NCBI RefSeq assembly: GCF_005116735.1
Contig: NZ_SWDB01000021.1
Coordinates: 1 to 64,000 of the forward strand
DNA length: 64,000 nt
Direction of reading: 5' to 3'
Origin: Thalassotalea mangrovi
GTDB lineage: Bacteria; Pseudomonadota; Gammaproteobacteria; Enterobacterales; Alteromonadaceae
Under the pieces are notes generated by a model. That model was not told where the DNA came from. It saw only the letters and a program-made list of their open reading frames with translations, and made no database searches. The translations under genes were made by a program, and so were the position numbers. Shown here one piece after another: positions 41,538-50,995 of this stretch. Position 1 is the stretch's first letter. Each line of letters begins with the position of its first letter.

Positions 41538-42950
41538 TTAATTCGAACTGCCTTCAGTGACTGACTTTTTTAAGAACCGGGCGGCGATAAAGTAGTGCCC
41601 GGCGGCCCAGACAAAGACAAATAACATGGCGACTATGCCATAGCGGGTACCTAGGGCACTGGCACTGGAACATTGTTGTTGCATGCTGGCCGAGGCGTCG
41701 GCGGCAGCTATACCACCGGGACAGGAGTCGATAAAATTAACGGCGCCGGAGGCACTAAATTGCCACTGAGTGAAGGCATCAATCACCAGACCGGTGACCC
41801 AGGGACCTAATCCAAGGCCAATCAGGTTAACGGCGAAGAAGAATAATGCGGTGGCGGTTGCCCGCATTCTCGCGGTGGCCGTGTTATGCATGACCCCAAG
41901 AGTCGGGCCGATATAGGCATAATGAAATATGCCGGGCAATAACATCATCCACACCCCTAGCAACCATTCGTTGCGGGTAAAGGCATACATATAAGCTGGT
42001 GCCGCTAACAATAAACCGATACCCGGTAAAATTGCATACCAGCGGGCATGTTTTTTACCCGCCCAATCACTCAGAAATCCGCCTAAAAAGGTGCCAACAC
42101 CCGCCGACAAGCCACCGATCAGGCCAAACATCATCCCGACTTCGGTGTAGGTCAAGTCGAACATGCGAATAAAATACGCCTGTGAAAACGTGCCGGTGCC
42201 GTAGCCGACGAAGGCAACCAAGGTGGCACCGATGGTGATATGAAGAAATGCTTTATTTGAAAATAAATGCTGGAACGTTGCGCTAATCGATGGCGGAGTT
42301 TGCAACATGGCTTCAGGCTGATTATCTGCAGCGCCTCGCACCGGCTCTTTCACCATAAGTTTAAAGACTATCGCCAGCAAGATACCTGGCAAGCCAACCA
42401 CAACCATGGCGACCCGCCAACTAAAGTTGTCGGTTAACCAACCGCCGCTTACGGCACCAAGCATGACCCCTAACGGGATGCCGATTGAGTATATGCCTAA
42501 CGCCGTAGCTCGTTGTTCTGGTTTATAAATATCGGCAATTAACGAGTGCGCTGGCGGGGTACATCCGGCCTCGCCGATGCCAACGCCCATCCGTATCAGG
42601 AACAACTGGAAAAAGTTTTGTGCGGCACCACATAACGCCGTCATCAACGACCACAATGCCAGACAGGAAGAAATTAATGTGACCCGGTTTACCCGCTCAG
42701 ATAATCGCGCCAGCGGTATACCAAGAATGGAATAGAACAGCGCAAATGCGAGCCCCTGCAATAGGCCTAACTGGCTGTCACTGATTTGCAAATCTTCTTT
42801 TATTGCTTGCCCCAGGGTGGCAAGAATGGTGCGGTCTATAAAGTTACTGGTATAAATCAATACCAGTAAACCGAGCATTGTCGCTCCCTGGACAGATTTT
42901 ATTGGTTGCTCTGGCACCGTGATCGGGTCAGACGTTTTAATATCCTGCAT
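41538..42950 (-). CDS. MFS transporter, Spinster-type
   Basis: A 12-helix inner-membrane carrier. NFIDRTILATLGQAIKEDL and LGIPLARLSERVNR in the first half, and GIGEAGCTPPAHSLIADIYKPEQRATALGIYS, are typical of bacterial Spinster-like MFS proteins found in aromatic or lipid catabolic clusters. I prefer the ATG at 42950 to a TTG three codons upstream. It is the first gene of the MFS-E1 transcript, with GntR-type operators in front, so it probably carries the cluster's substrate across the inner membrane. Confidence 0.9.
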   Translation of the reverse strand: MQDIKTSDPITVPEQPIKSVQGATMLGLLVLIYTSNFIDRTILATLGQAIKEDLQISDSQLGLLQGLAFALFYSILGIPLARLSERVNRVTLISSCLALWSLMTALCGAAQNFFQLFLIRMGVGIGEAGCTPPAHSLIADIYKPEQRATALGIYSIGIPLGVMLGAVSGGWLTDNFSWRVAMVVVGLPGILLAIVFKLMVKEPVRGAADNQPEAMLQTPPSISATFQHLFSNKAFLHITIGATLVAFVGYGTGTFSQAYFIRMFDLTYTEVGMMFGLIGGLSAGVGTFLGGFLSDWAGKKHARWYAILPGIGLLLAAPAYMYAFTRNEWLLGVWMMLLPGIFHYAYIGPTLGVMHNTATARMRATATALFFFAVNLIGLGLGPWVTGLVIDAFTQWQFSASGAVNFIDSCPGGIAAADASASMQQQCSSASALGTRYGIVAMLFVFVWAAGHYFIAARFLKKSVTEGSSN

Positions 42951-43031
42951 ATTAATCAAAGCCTTACACTCGTACTCTGGATTAAATTAATTTGTCGATA
43001 ATCTTTGACCAGCTTAACCACTTAGTTGAAA

Positions 43032-43165
43032 CTGTATACGATTTTTCGAATTATCAATATAAATGGCATAGCGCCTGATGATTGTCAACAAATTGTATAC
43101 ATTGACACAAAATTAACACTTGAAAACCGCGATTATAGCGATAATATAGAACTCAATGTATACAA
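43032..43165. promoter_or_regulatory. Three GntR-type operators between MFS and VOC genes
   Basis: CTGTATACGA (43032-43041), TTGTATACAT (43093-43102) and ATGTATACAA (43156-43165) lie between the divergent MFS and VOC genes. The last one overlaps the apparent ATG of a longer VOC frame, ends just before the AAGGAG ribosome binding site, and so would block transcription when bound. Confidence 0.7.
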
Positions 43166-43179
43166 TTAAGGAGTGGCGC

Positions 43180-43734
43180 GTGAGTAATACAACGACCAAA
43201 ACAACCGGGTTACCTGGCTTGAGAGGCGCCGAACACATTGGCTTTACTGTCCCCGACCTTGAACAGGCGACGCACTTTTTCGTTGACATTATCGGCTGTG
43301 AACAGTTTTATGATATCGGTCCAATCAGCGATCCAAACGGAGATTGGATGCAACAGCAGTTAAACGTGCCAAACAGTACGGTTATAAAAAAGCTACGATT
43401 TTTTCGTTGTAAAAATGGCAGTAATTTTGAAGTATTCGAATATCAGGCCGATGACCAGAATGTGCAGGTACCGCGCAATTGCGATGTTGGCGGTCATCAT
43501 ATCGCCTTTTACGTGGATGATTTCGATAAAGCCTTAGCTCACCTGCAGCAGCATGACATTACCATTTTAGGTTCACCGGTGATCCGGGATAGTGGCCCTA
43601 GTGCGGGGCAAACCTGGGTATATTTTTTATCTCCCTGGGGGATGCAATTTGAGCTGGTCAGTTATCCCGATGGCAAAGGCTATGAAACAACCTGTACTGA
43701 CCGGTTGTGGCATCCACGATTTCCAGAAAAATAA
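43180..43734 (+). CDS. VOC (glyoxalase-fold) metalloprotein
   Basis: The 184-residue product has the vicinal-oxygen-chelate fold with probable metal ligands His (EHIGFTVPD), Glu (NFEVFEYQ), His (GGHHIAFYVDD) and Glu (MQFELVSYP). Size is like a lyase, isomerase or small dioxygenase of that superfamily. I place the start at GTG 43180, six bases after AAGGAG. An in-frame ATG at 43156 sits inside an operator and has no ribosome binding site. It is the first gene of the plus-strand half of the cluster and overlaps the frame of the GntR gene region. The reaction is unknown. Confidence 0.85.
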   Translation: MSNTTTKTTGLPGLRGAEHIGFTVPDLEQATHFFVDIIGCEQFYDIGPISDPNGDWMQQQLNVPNSTVIKKLRFFRCKNGSNFEVFEYQADDQNVQVPRNCDVGGHHIAFYVDDFDKALAHLQQHDITILGSPVIRDSGPSAGQTWVYFLSPWGMQFELVSYPDGKGYETTCTDRLWHPRFPEK

Positions 43735-43760
43735 GTGACCTGGTATCGGTACTGGCAACT

Positions 43761-44465
43761 ATGACAGAGGAATTGAATTTGCAATCCAATACGAGCAAAA
43801 CCGAGCGGCGAAACAGCGGCACAGTGAAAGACAAAAAGCACCGGGTTACGGAACAAATCAGAGAGTTGATTTTATCCGGTACCCTGGCACCGGGATGTCG
43901 GATTTCGCAGGAATCTTTGGCAGAACATTGTGGTACCAGCCGCATTCCGGTGCGAGATGCCTTAGCACGATTAGAAAACGATGGTCTGGTGATCCTAAAG
44001 CCGAACAGTGGCGCCTGGGTTGCCAAACTCGATCTGAACGAATGCATCGAAAGCTACAAGATTCGAGAACAACTTGAGCCCCTGGCGCTTGCCGAGGCTA
44101 TCCCGAAGATGTCCGACGAACAAATTGCCCAGTTACAAGGCATGGTAGAAGATATGAAACAGGTGGAAGACACTGAAGAGTTTTTAAAGCTCGATCGGTT
44201 ATTTCACCTGAGCAGTTATCAGGCATCGGGTATGAATCAGCTGAATCCAATGATTGAACGATTCTGGAACACAACACAGCATTATCGCCGGGCCTTTACC
44301 AAGTTAATCGGTCAGGACGGCACATGGATTATTCATGCTGAGCACACGTTAATGGTCGAAGCAATCAGGCGTCGGGATGCAGAAGGTGCTGCCCGGATCC
44401 TAAAGGAGCATATCAGGCGTACCCGGGTCAACCTGGAAAAACACTCGGAAATTTTTACCCATTAA
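43761..44465 (+). CDS. GntR-family (FCD) transcription regulator
   Basis: N-terminal winged helix-turn-helix (KHRVTEQIRELILSGTLAPG...SQESLAEHCGTSRIPVRDALARLENDGLV), then an all-helical FCD ligand domain with likely metal ligands Asp and His (LDRLFHLSSYQ, IIHAEHTLMVEAI, LKEHIRRTR). I use the ATG at 43761; a longer frame from 43707 overlaps the VOC gene. It is the likely owner of the six TTGTATACA sites around it, and its ligand should be the cluster's substrate or an intermediate. Confidence 0.9.
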   Translation: MTEELNLQSNTSKTERRNSGTVKDKKHRVTEQIRELILSGTLAPGCRISQESLAEHCGTSRIPVRDALARLENDGLVILKPNSGAWVAKLDLNECIESYKIREQLEPLALAEAIPKMSDEQIAQLQGMVEDMKQVEDTEEFLKLDRLFHLSSYQASGMNQLNPMIERFWNTTQHYRRAFTKLIGQDGTWIIHAEHTLMVEAIRRRDAEGAARILKEHIRRTRVNLEKHSEIFTH

Positions 44466-44551
44466 AATGCGATGCCGCCCAGCCATGATGGAACTCCAGA
44501 CTGCCCCTGAGCGCAAGCAAACGTTAATAACAGAGATAGCTGAGCTAAATC

Positions 44552-45706
44552 ATGATTCGTGTATTAACCTCATCACCTGAATTTCAGCGAGTTACCCAAA
44601 CATTTGCCGAGCATTTCAACCGTGATGATGAATTTCAGGACGTTGGCGCCAGCTTTAGCGTATATCAACATGGTGTAAAGCGTCTTGAATTAATCGGCGG
44701 CTTGCAACAGGACAATGCCGATATTCCCTGGCAGCCACAAACCCTGACAAATGTATGGTCGACCAGTAAGGGAATCATCGCAATAGCCATTGCCCAGCTC
44801 GTTGATTCCGGCGAACTGAATTATCAGTTACCGGTCAGGCACTGGTGGCCCGAGTTTGCTGCCAACGGTAAAGCCGAGATCACCCTGGCACAATTATTAT
44901 CGCACCAAGCGGGTTTAAACGGGTTTAAAGAGCCTACCTCACCAGATGATTTATATGACTGGTCACTGATCACCCAACGTTTAGCGCAACAGGCTCCGTT
45001 GTGGAGTCCTGGTTCGACCGCTTCCTATCATGGTATGACGTTTGGCTGGCTGGCGGGCGAAATTATTCGACGTAGCACTGGATTAATGCCAGCCGACTAC
45101 ATCCGAACACAGATAGCCGAACCACTTGCAGCGGATTTACATATTGGCCTGCCGGTGCCACGCAAACCTAACGTCGCGCTTATTATTCCGCCAGAACCGG
45201 ATAAACAGCCGATTTACCTCAATGACATTGCCCGGCATACGATACAAAACCCAGTGCCTGATGCATTACTGGCAAATTGCGATGCCTGGCAGCAAGCTCA
45301 GATTCCTGCCGTCAATATCCATGCAACCGCAGATGCACTGGCGAAAGTGTATGCAGCCACTATTTCCAACGACCGGAAAAAAGCCTTATTCAGGAAAAGT
45401 ACGTTGCAACAAATGACCACCGCCTACAATGCCGGCAAAGATGAGATGCTCGGCGATCGTTATTGGGGCGCCGGTGTTGCGCTAAACAGCAATGGACTTT
45501 ACGGACCGAATCGAGGCGCATTTGGTCATAGCGGCTGGGGTGGCAGTTTTGCCTGTGCCGATCCGCAATCAGGAATTAGTATGGCATATATCACCCGGCG
45601 CATGGGGTCGGCATTAAATGGCGATCCCAGGGCACAAAATCTGATAAAAGCGGTATATGAAGATATTATGCCTGGTTTCAATCCGTCACATTCCCCGGTA
45701 AAGTAG
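44552..45706 (+). CDS. Serine hydrolase of the beta-lactamase class C fold
   Basis: The 384-residue cytoplasmic product (no signal peptide) has Ser70-x-x-Lys73 in VWSTSKGIIAIAIAQL, Tyr159 in SYHGMTFGWLAGE and HSGWGG near residue 327 in place of KTG. This resembles EstB-like esterases and LACTB/penicillin-binding-like hydrolases rather than true beta-lactamases. It follows the GntR gene on the same strand (86 bases) and ends the visible cluster. It may cleave an ester or lactone intermediate. Confidence 0.87.
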   Translation: MIRVLTSSPEFQRVTQTFAEHFNRDDEFQDVGASFSVYQHGVKRLELIGGLQQDNADIPWQPQTLTNVWSTSKGIIAIAIAQLVDSGELNYQLPVRHWWPEFAANGKAEITLAQLLSHQAGLNGFKEPTSPDDLYDWSLITQRLAQQAPLWSPGSTASYHGMTFGWLAGEIIRRSTGLMPADYIRTQIAEPLAADLHIGLPVPRKPNVALIIPPEPDKQPIYLNDIARHTIQNPVPDALLANCDAWQQAQIPAVNIHATADALAKVYAATISNDRKKALFRKSTLQQMTTAYNAGKDEMLGDRYWGAGVALNSNGLYGPNRGAFGHSGWGGSFACADPQSGISMAYITRRMGSALNGDPRAQNLIKAVYEDIMPGFNPSHSPVK

Positions 45707-45746
45707 ACTTAACTGTCTGTTAAATCACAAAAACAAGGAAAGGGTA

Positions 45747-46700
45747 ATGACCATGCTGCTGGTAGAAGAATACGATTTTGATTTGCGTACCCAGGCAGGC
45801 CGGGAACCTGGTATCTCCACCCAACCGCACCAGGATCGCTGGTTGCATTTAAATTACACCAACCTTAAAAACAGAGAACAGCTCAAAGATTTCCCTCTCG
45901 ATAATGTGATTACGGATGCCCTGCTCTCCGAAGAAACTCGGCCGCGGGCGCAATTACTCGAGGGAGGCATCTTACTGTCCCTGCGTGGTATCAATCTGGC
46001 TCAGGATTCCAAACCAGAGGATATGGTATCGGTACGAATATTCCTGGCTCAGGATTTTATTCTCTCCACCGGCCGTCGCAAGCTGCTATCTCTGGATAAA
46101 GTTGCGCACAGTATCACCAGCCAGGCTGGTCCGAAAACGCCATCCGCGTGGCTGGCAGACTTAATTGAAAACCTGACTGACAACATGGCAGGCACCGTTC
46201 ACTTTATCGAAGAAACCTTGTCCGCCTTTGAGGAGACGGCCATTGAAAGCAAAGAACTGACATTTCAGTCAGAACTGGCAAACCTGCGCCGGCAAATTAT
46301 CGCGATTCGTCGATATCTCGGGCCACAACGCGACGCCCTGCTTACCTTATTAAGCGATAAAAACCCGTTTATTGACGCGGAACAGAAAATTGAAATACGC
46401 GAATCACTGAACCACCTGCAGCTATATATTGAAGAGCTGGATTTATGTAAAGAGCGTGCCAACGTATTGCAGGAAGAAATTAATGTTAACCTCGGGCAAA
46501 CCATGAATAACCGTATGTATGTGTTATCCATCGTTGCGGCGATCTTTTTGCCCCTGGGATTTCTCACTGGCCTGCTTGGTATCAATGTCGGTGGCATGCC
46601 TGGTGCTGATGACCCAAATGCTTTCTATCTGGTCTCATTTATTATGTTGTTGATAACGGTATTACTGACGCTGTTACTGAAAAAAAATAAATGGCTTTAA
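45747..46700 (+). CDS. zntB: ZntB/CorA-family metal ion transporter
   Basis: The 317-residue product has a long cytoplasmic N-terminal part and two C-terminal transmembrane helices. The pore loop reads LLGINVGGMPGAD, with GIN replacing the GMN of CorA; this is the pattern of the ZntB zinc transporters. Length is normal. AAGGAAAGGG before the ATG. It is probably separate from the catabolic cluster, although it lies 40 bases after it on the same strand. Confidence 0.9.
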   Translation: MTMLLVEEYDFDLRTQAGREPGISTQPHQDRWLHLNYTNLKNREQLKDFPLDNVITDALLSEETRPRAQLLEGGILLSLRGINLAQDSKPEDMVSVRIFLAQDFILSTGRRKLLSLDKVAHSITSQAGPKTPSAWLADLIENLTDNMAGTVHFIEETLSAFEETAIESKELTFQSELANLRRQIIAIRRYLGPQRDALLTLLSDKNPFIDAEQKIEIRESLNHLQLYIEELDLCKERANVLQEEINVNLGQTMNNRMYVLSIVAAIFLPLGFLTGLLGINVGGMPGADDPNAFYLVSFIMLLITVLLTLLLKKNKWL

Positions 46701-46765
46701 TAAGCCTTTTTCTCTTTTAACAAAATTATTTTTTCATAGCCCGGTAACTTGATAAATATTATTTG

Positions 46766-47608
46766 TTAGCTGCGAATATGCGGAAAAATTTGCAATGCAT
46801 CTTCGATGGTAGCCAGTTTCTGGTTTTGGGCCAGGTAGACGGCAAATATTTCCCGCTCAAAAACCGGCGTGCTGTCCACCAGAAACAACTTTTTTTTGCG
46901 GATATATTCAAAACATAACTGCCTCGGCAAATACGCCGACCCGCCGGCATCCAGAATAAAATTTAATGCTACCCGGGGCTGACTCATATGATGCCTGGGT
47001 GTAATTAACTCATTGAAATGTCGTCGAAACTGGGAATTTACCGATTCACCATAGTCGACCGAGATAAAATTCTCGATGTCACTGACGCTCAGGTTGTCTG
47101 TGGTCGACACCAGTTGCAACGGTACCGTTGCCACTTTTTCGGTGATCACATCTTCGCTGTAGGTAGGTTCAAATAAAAAGGCAATATCCAACAACCGGGT
47201 CTGAATTTGTTTACGTAACTCCAGCGACGAGTAGGTACTGGTATGTAAGCAGACATCGTCGAGGTTACGATGAATTTTTTGTAGCCAGTCTTGTAATACA
47301 ACGTCCCAGATTGAGGTAATAGAGCCGACAAACAGTTGGATTGAATTATCCTGTGCTATCCCGACGTCGAGTTTAATTTTCTGCCACAGGGTAAGCATTT
47401 CTTTGGCATGCCTGGTCAGACGGTGTCCTTCAGGCGTCAGCTTTAAGCGTTTTTGCGACCGATCAAAGAGTTGGACGCCAAGATCCTCCTCCAGTTGCTT
47501 AATGCGAGCGCTTACTGCAGCCTGGGTCAGGAACAGGTTTTCCGCCGCCACCCGCACATGCAGGGTATGGCTGACTTCTAAAAAAGTTGATAGCAGTTCG
47601 ATCTTCAT
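46766..47608 (-). CDS. LysR-family regulator, HdfR-like
   Basis: The N-terminal helix-turn-helix (MKIELLSTFLEVSHTLHVRVAAENLFLTQAAVSARIKQLEEDLGVQLFDRSQKRLKLT) closely follows E. coli HdfR. A periplasmic-binding-like effector domain follows. I take the ATG at 47608; the frame also opens at a TTG nine bases upstream. It is divergent from rimK, with 133 bases between, so it may control the rimK operon as LysR proteins often do with a divergent neighbour. Confidence 0.9.
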   Translation of the reverse strand: MKIELLSTFLEVSHTLHVRVAAENLFLTQAAVSARIKQLEEDLGVQLFDRSQKRLKLTPEGHRLTRHAKEMLTLWQKIKLDVGIAQDNSIQLFVGSITSIWDVVLQDWLQKIHRNLDDVCLHTSTYSSLELRKQIQTRLLDIAFLFEPTYSEDVITEKVATVPLQLVSTTDNLSVSDIENFISVDYGESVNSQFRRHFNELITPRHHMSQPRVALNFILDAGGSAYLPRQLCFEYIRKKKLFLVDSTPVFEREIFAVYLAQNQKLATIEDALQIFPHIRS

Positions 47609-47741
47609 TTGCCACAATCAATAAATTTTTTTTGTTAAACCATCATAGTTTATTTAGTTTTTATTTTCACTTATTCACGACTACATTTACCACAACTTAA
47701 TTATTCGCTGTTTGCCAGCAACCCTATTGGAAATAAATACG

Positions 47742-48647
47742 ATGAAAATTGCGATTCTCTCCCGTGAGCCAAACCTCTACTCTACCCGTCGCCTGGTTGA
47801 AGCCGGCCGTGAACGAGGTCATGAGGTGGATGTTATCGATACCTTACATTGCTACATGGATATAACCAGTAGCCGCCCAACGGTTCGTTATCATGGTGAA
47901 GAGTTGCCCCGTTATGATGCCATCATTCCACGTATCGGTGCCTCGATTACCTTTTACGGTACCGCCGTGGCGCGTCAGTTTGAAATGATGGGTACCTTTA
48001 ATGTCAATGAATCCGTAGCGATCAGTCGTTCTCGCGACAAATTACGCTCGTTGCAATTGCTGTCTCGTAAAGGTATTGGCTTGCCGCGTACCGGTTTTGC
48101 CAGCAAAGCAGACAATATCAAAGACTTGATAAAAAATGTTGGTGGTGCACCGCTGGTCATTAAACTGTTGGAAGGTACCCAAGGCATTGGTGTGGTGTTA
48201 GCCGATACCGCCAAAGCAGCGGAGAGCATTATCGAAGCCTTTATGGATTTAAAAGCCAATATCCTGGTGCAGGAATTTATCAAAGAAGCTGGTGGTGCCG
48301 ACATTCGCTGCCTGGTCGTCGGTAACCGGGTTGTTGCGGCGATGAAGCGTCAGGGGGCGGAAGGCGAGTTTCGTTCCAACTTGCATCGTGGTGGTTCGGC
48401 GGAGATCGTTAAACTATCAAAAGAAGAGCGCGAAACCGCGATCAACGCCGCCAAAGCAATGGGCCTTAATGTCTGTGGTGTTGACCTGTTGCGCTCTCAC
48501 TCCGGACCTATGGTGATGGAAGTAAACTCATCACCAGGACTGGAAGGTATTGAAACGGCAACCAACTTGGATGTTGCTGGTAAAATCATTGAGTTTATTG
48601 AAAAAAATGCCAAACAAAACGCTAACCGTACCCGAGGAAAAGGATAA
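47742..48647 (+). CDS. rimK: RimK-type ATP-grasp glutamate ligase
   Basis: Adds glutamates to the C-terminus of ribosomal protein S6 in E. coli. The product is 301 residues from the ATG at 47742, which gives [18 protein letters not shown] as in RimK; an upstream frame start at 47712 is unlikely. ATP-grasp features: [38 protein letters not shown] and [15 protein letters not shown]. It is the first of four tightly packed genes. Its target here could be S6 or another protein. Confidence 0.93.
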   Translation: MKIAILSREPNLYSTRRLVEAGRERGHEVDVIDTLHCYMDITSSRPTVRYHGEELPRYDAIIPRIGASITFYGTAVARQFEMMGTFNVNESVAISRSRDKLRSLQLLSRKGIGLPRTGFASKADNIKDLIKNVGGAPLVIKLLEGTQGIGVVLADTAKAAESIIEAFMDLKANILVQEFIKEAGGADIRCLVVGNRVVAAMKRQGAEGEFRSNLHRGGSAEIVKLSKEERETAINAAKAMGLNVCGVDLLRSHSGPMVMEVNSSPGLEGIETATNLDVAGKIIEFIEKNAKQNANRTRGKG

Positions 48648-49682
48648 ATGAGCGAATTTGTGATCGGCGGTCAAAGCATATTACCGGGTGAAAGTAAGAA
48701 AATCGCTTTACCCGTTGCGCGACTGTATACCGATGCGGAAGTGGATTTACCGGTCTACATTGTCCGCGGCAAGCGACCAGGGCCAACCGTGTTTATCAGC
48801 GCCGCGGTGCATGGTGATGAGCTTAATGGCATTGAGATCATTCGCCGCCTGGTTAACCTGAAAAGCTTTAAGGTAAGTCGCGGTACCGTTATCGCTGTGC
48901 CAATGGTTAATGTCTATGGAGTGGTAAACCAGAGTCGCTATATGCCAGATCGCCGTGACCTTAATCGCAGCTTTCCAGGTTCATCGAAAGGTTCTCTGGC
49001 GGCGCGAGTGGCGAACACGTTTTTGCAACAGGTTGTCGCCCATTGTGACTATGGTATCGATTTACATACTGGCGCTATTCATCGCTCGAACCTACCGCAA
49101 ATCCGCGCCGATCTGAACGATGAGGAAACACGTTTGTTAGCGAACGTGTTTGCCGCGCCAGTGATTTTGCACTCCGAGGTTCTCGACGGTTCGTTACGGG
49201 AAGCTGCGGTAGAAATGAAAACCAAAGTGTTGCTTTATGAAGCCGGAGAAGCATTGCGCTTTGATGAATTGTCAATCCGCATTGGCCTCAAGGGCATTAT
49301 TAACATTCTCAGGCACCTGGGCATGATTGCCAAAGGCAAACGCAGTAAGAGTGTCAGGAAACCCTTTGTTGCCGATCACAGTGGTTGGGTAAGAGCCAGT
49401 GTCAGCGGCATTGTCAGCCACAAATTTGATCTCGGCGACAGTGTCGAGAAAGGTGACGTGCTGGCCCATATCGGCAGTCCTTACGGAGAAGTGTTAGGCT
49501 CTGTTGTTGCCGCTAACAGCGGTGTGATCATCGGTAAGCAAAATATTCCGTTGGTACAGGAAGGCGAAGCCATGTATCACATTGCCTACTTTCAGGAAGA
49601 CGAAGACAAGGTTGCCGAACATATTGAATCGGTGACTGAGGATTTTGTCGGTGAGCAACCATTAAGGGAAGTATTACTGTAA
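48648..49682 (+). CDS. M14-family zinc deacylase (AstE/AspA-like)
   Basis: The 344-residue product of the succinylglutamate desuccinylase/aspartoacylase family. The zinc ligands are in AAVHGDELNGIEII (His, Glu) and GIDLHTGAIH (His); a catalytic Glu is likely in LLYEAGEAL. A C-terminal beta-barrel part contains a lipoyl-like turn (VSGIVSHKFDLGDSVEKGDVLAHIGS). It starts at the base after the rimK stop and overlaps the next gene (TAATG). By context it may remove or trim gamma-linked glutamates or similar adducts. Confidence 0.88.
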   Translation: MSEFVIGGQSILPGESKKIALPVARLYTDAEVDLPVYIVRGKRPGPTVFISAAVHGDELNGIEIIRRLVNLKSFKVSRGTVIAVPMVNVYGVVNQSRYMPDRRDLNRSFPGSSKGSLAARVANTFLQQVVAHCDYGIDLHTGAIHRSNLPQIRADLNDEETRLLANVFAAPVILHSEVLDGSLREAAVEMKTKVLLYEAGEALRFDELSIRIGLKGIINILRHLGMIAKGKRSKSVRKPFVADHSGWVRASVSGIVSHKFDLGDSVEKGDVLAHIGSPYGEVLGSVVAANSGVIIGKQNIPLVQEGEAMYHIAYFQEDEDKVAEHIESVTEDFVGEQPLREVLL

Positions 49683-50116
49683 TGGACAGGTTAATTATTG
49701 GTAGGTTAGAAGAAATCGCATTACCGGAACTGGGCATCGGACAGCTGACTGCCCGTGTCGATTCCGGGGCACAGACTTCTTCATTACATGTTGATAATAT
49801 TAAAAAAATAAAAATCGGTGGGAAACAGGGAATCGAATTTGATTTGCATCCGGATTTTTATGATATTGATAAGGTGAAACGCTGTCAGGCGGTGATTCAC
49901 GACGTTCGTCAGGTGAAATCATCCAATGGTGCCAGCGAACAACGGTTTGTGATTGAGACCATGGCAACCCTAGGGAGCCTGACCTGGCCAATCGAAATCA
50001 CCTTAACAGACCGCTCAGATATGACCTATCTGATGTTGATCGGTCGACAGGCTCTGGGGGCTAAATTTTACATTGATGCCTCCGAGGCATTTATTATCAG
50101 TAACAGTGAACAATGA
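49682..50116 (+). CDS. RimB-like retropepsin-type protease
   Basis: The 144-residue product has the aspartic-protease-like motif ARVDSGAQTSSLHVDN (Asp27), which marks the family once named ATP-dependent zinc protease (DUF785) and known in Pseudomonas as RimB, which acts with RimK on S6. Its start overlaps the deacylase stop, and its stop overlaps the mscS start (ATGA), so the four genes are translationally coupled. Confidence 0.88.
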   Translation: MDRLIIGRLEEIALPELGIGQLTARVDSGAQTSSLHVDNIKKIKIGGKQGIEFDLHPDFYDIDKVKRCQAVIHDVRQVKSSNGASEQRFVIETMATLGSLTWPIEITLTDRSDMTYLMLIGRQALGAKFYIDASEAFIISNSEQ

Positions 50117-50985
50117 GTCAGGACCCAATGTTAGAAAAGCTGGAAGCAATTTTAAACTACACGCTGTTAACCTTTAATGAAGAACCTTTGACGGTAGGTG
50201 AAGTTCTGATTATCCCGGTCTGGCTCGCCTTGAGTTTCTGGGGGGTGCGATTAATCATAAAGGCCGTCACCGGGGCATTATCGCGCCGCGAAAAAGACCC
50301 GAACATTATTCAACTTATTGAGCGGGTCATCGTGGTCATCGCCATTGCGATTGTCTTTATGACAACTCTGTCAATGCTAAACGTGCCCATTGCCGCCTTT
50401 GCCTTTTTATCGGGTGCCATTGCCATTGGCTTTGGCTTTGGTGCGCAGAACATTATTAATAACTTTATCAGTGGCTGGATATTAATTGGCGAAAAGCCGA
50501 TTCGTATCGGTGACTTTCTCGAGGTTGAAGGTGTTAAGGGGATTGTTGAAGAGATTAATACACGCTCTACCCGAATTCGTCGTACCGATGGCGTGCACTT
50601 ACTGATACCTAACAGTAAATTACTGGAAAATACCGTGGTTAACTGGACATTGCGTGATCGCTTAGTCCGCGGTACCGTGCGCATCGGCGTTGCCTACGGG
50701 AGCGATTGCCAGCAAGTCAGTCAATTAATGCTGGATGCGAGCAAAGCACAAGCCAATGTGTTACAGACTCCTGAGCCTGCAGTATTTTTTCAGGACTTTG
50801 GTGATAACGCATTAATATTTGAGGTGTTTTTCTGGATAAACTCAACGGTTGATGGTGGTCTCAGAGCAGTAAGTAGTGAAATTCGCTATGAAATAGACAG
50901 ACAGTTTAATCAGGCCGGCATTGTTATCGCATTTCCACAACGGGATATTCATGTCGACGGGTCACTTAAGTTAATTCGTAATTAA
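50113..50985 (+). CDS. MscS-type mechanosensitive channel
   Basis: The 290-residue inner-membrane protein has three hydrophobic segments, the pore-lining TM3 (FGFGAQNIINNFISGW) and the beta domain (IRIGDFLEVEGVKGIVEEINTRSTRIRRTDG..LLIPNSKLLENTVVNW). It opens under osmotic down-shock in known members. It is the last of the rimK operon. Why a channel shares an operon with a glutamylation system is not clear. Confidence 0.92.
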   Translation: MSQDPMLEKLEAILNYTLLTFNEEPLTVGEVLIIPVWLALSFWGVRLIIKAVTGALSRREKDPNIIQLIERVIVVIAIAIVFMTTLSMLNVPIAAFAFLSGAIAIGFGFGAQNIINNFISGWILIGEKPIRIGDFLEVEGVKGIVEEINTRSTRIRRTDGVHLLIPNSKLLENTVVNWTLRDRLVRGTVRIGVAYGSDCQQVSQLMLDASKAQANVLQTPEPAVFFQDFGDNALIFEVFFWINSTVDGGLRAVSSEIRYEIDRQFNQAGIVIAFPQRDIHVDGSLKLIRN

Positions 50986-50995
50986 CCGAAGGTGA

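Noticed and set aside
43707..43760. Longer GntR start overlapping the VOC gene
   Set aside because: It would overlap the VOC coding end and adds 18 residues with no family likeness; the ATG at 43761 is a simpler start.
44552..45706. True class C beta-lactamase
   Set aside because: It has no signal peptide, has YHG instead of YxN and HSG instead of KTG; an esterase-type hydrolase fits better.
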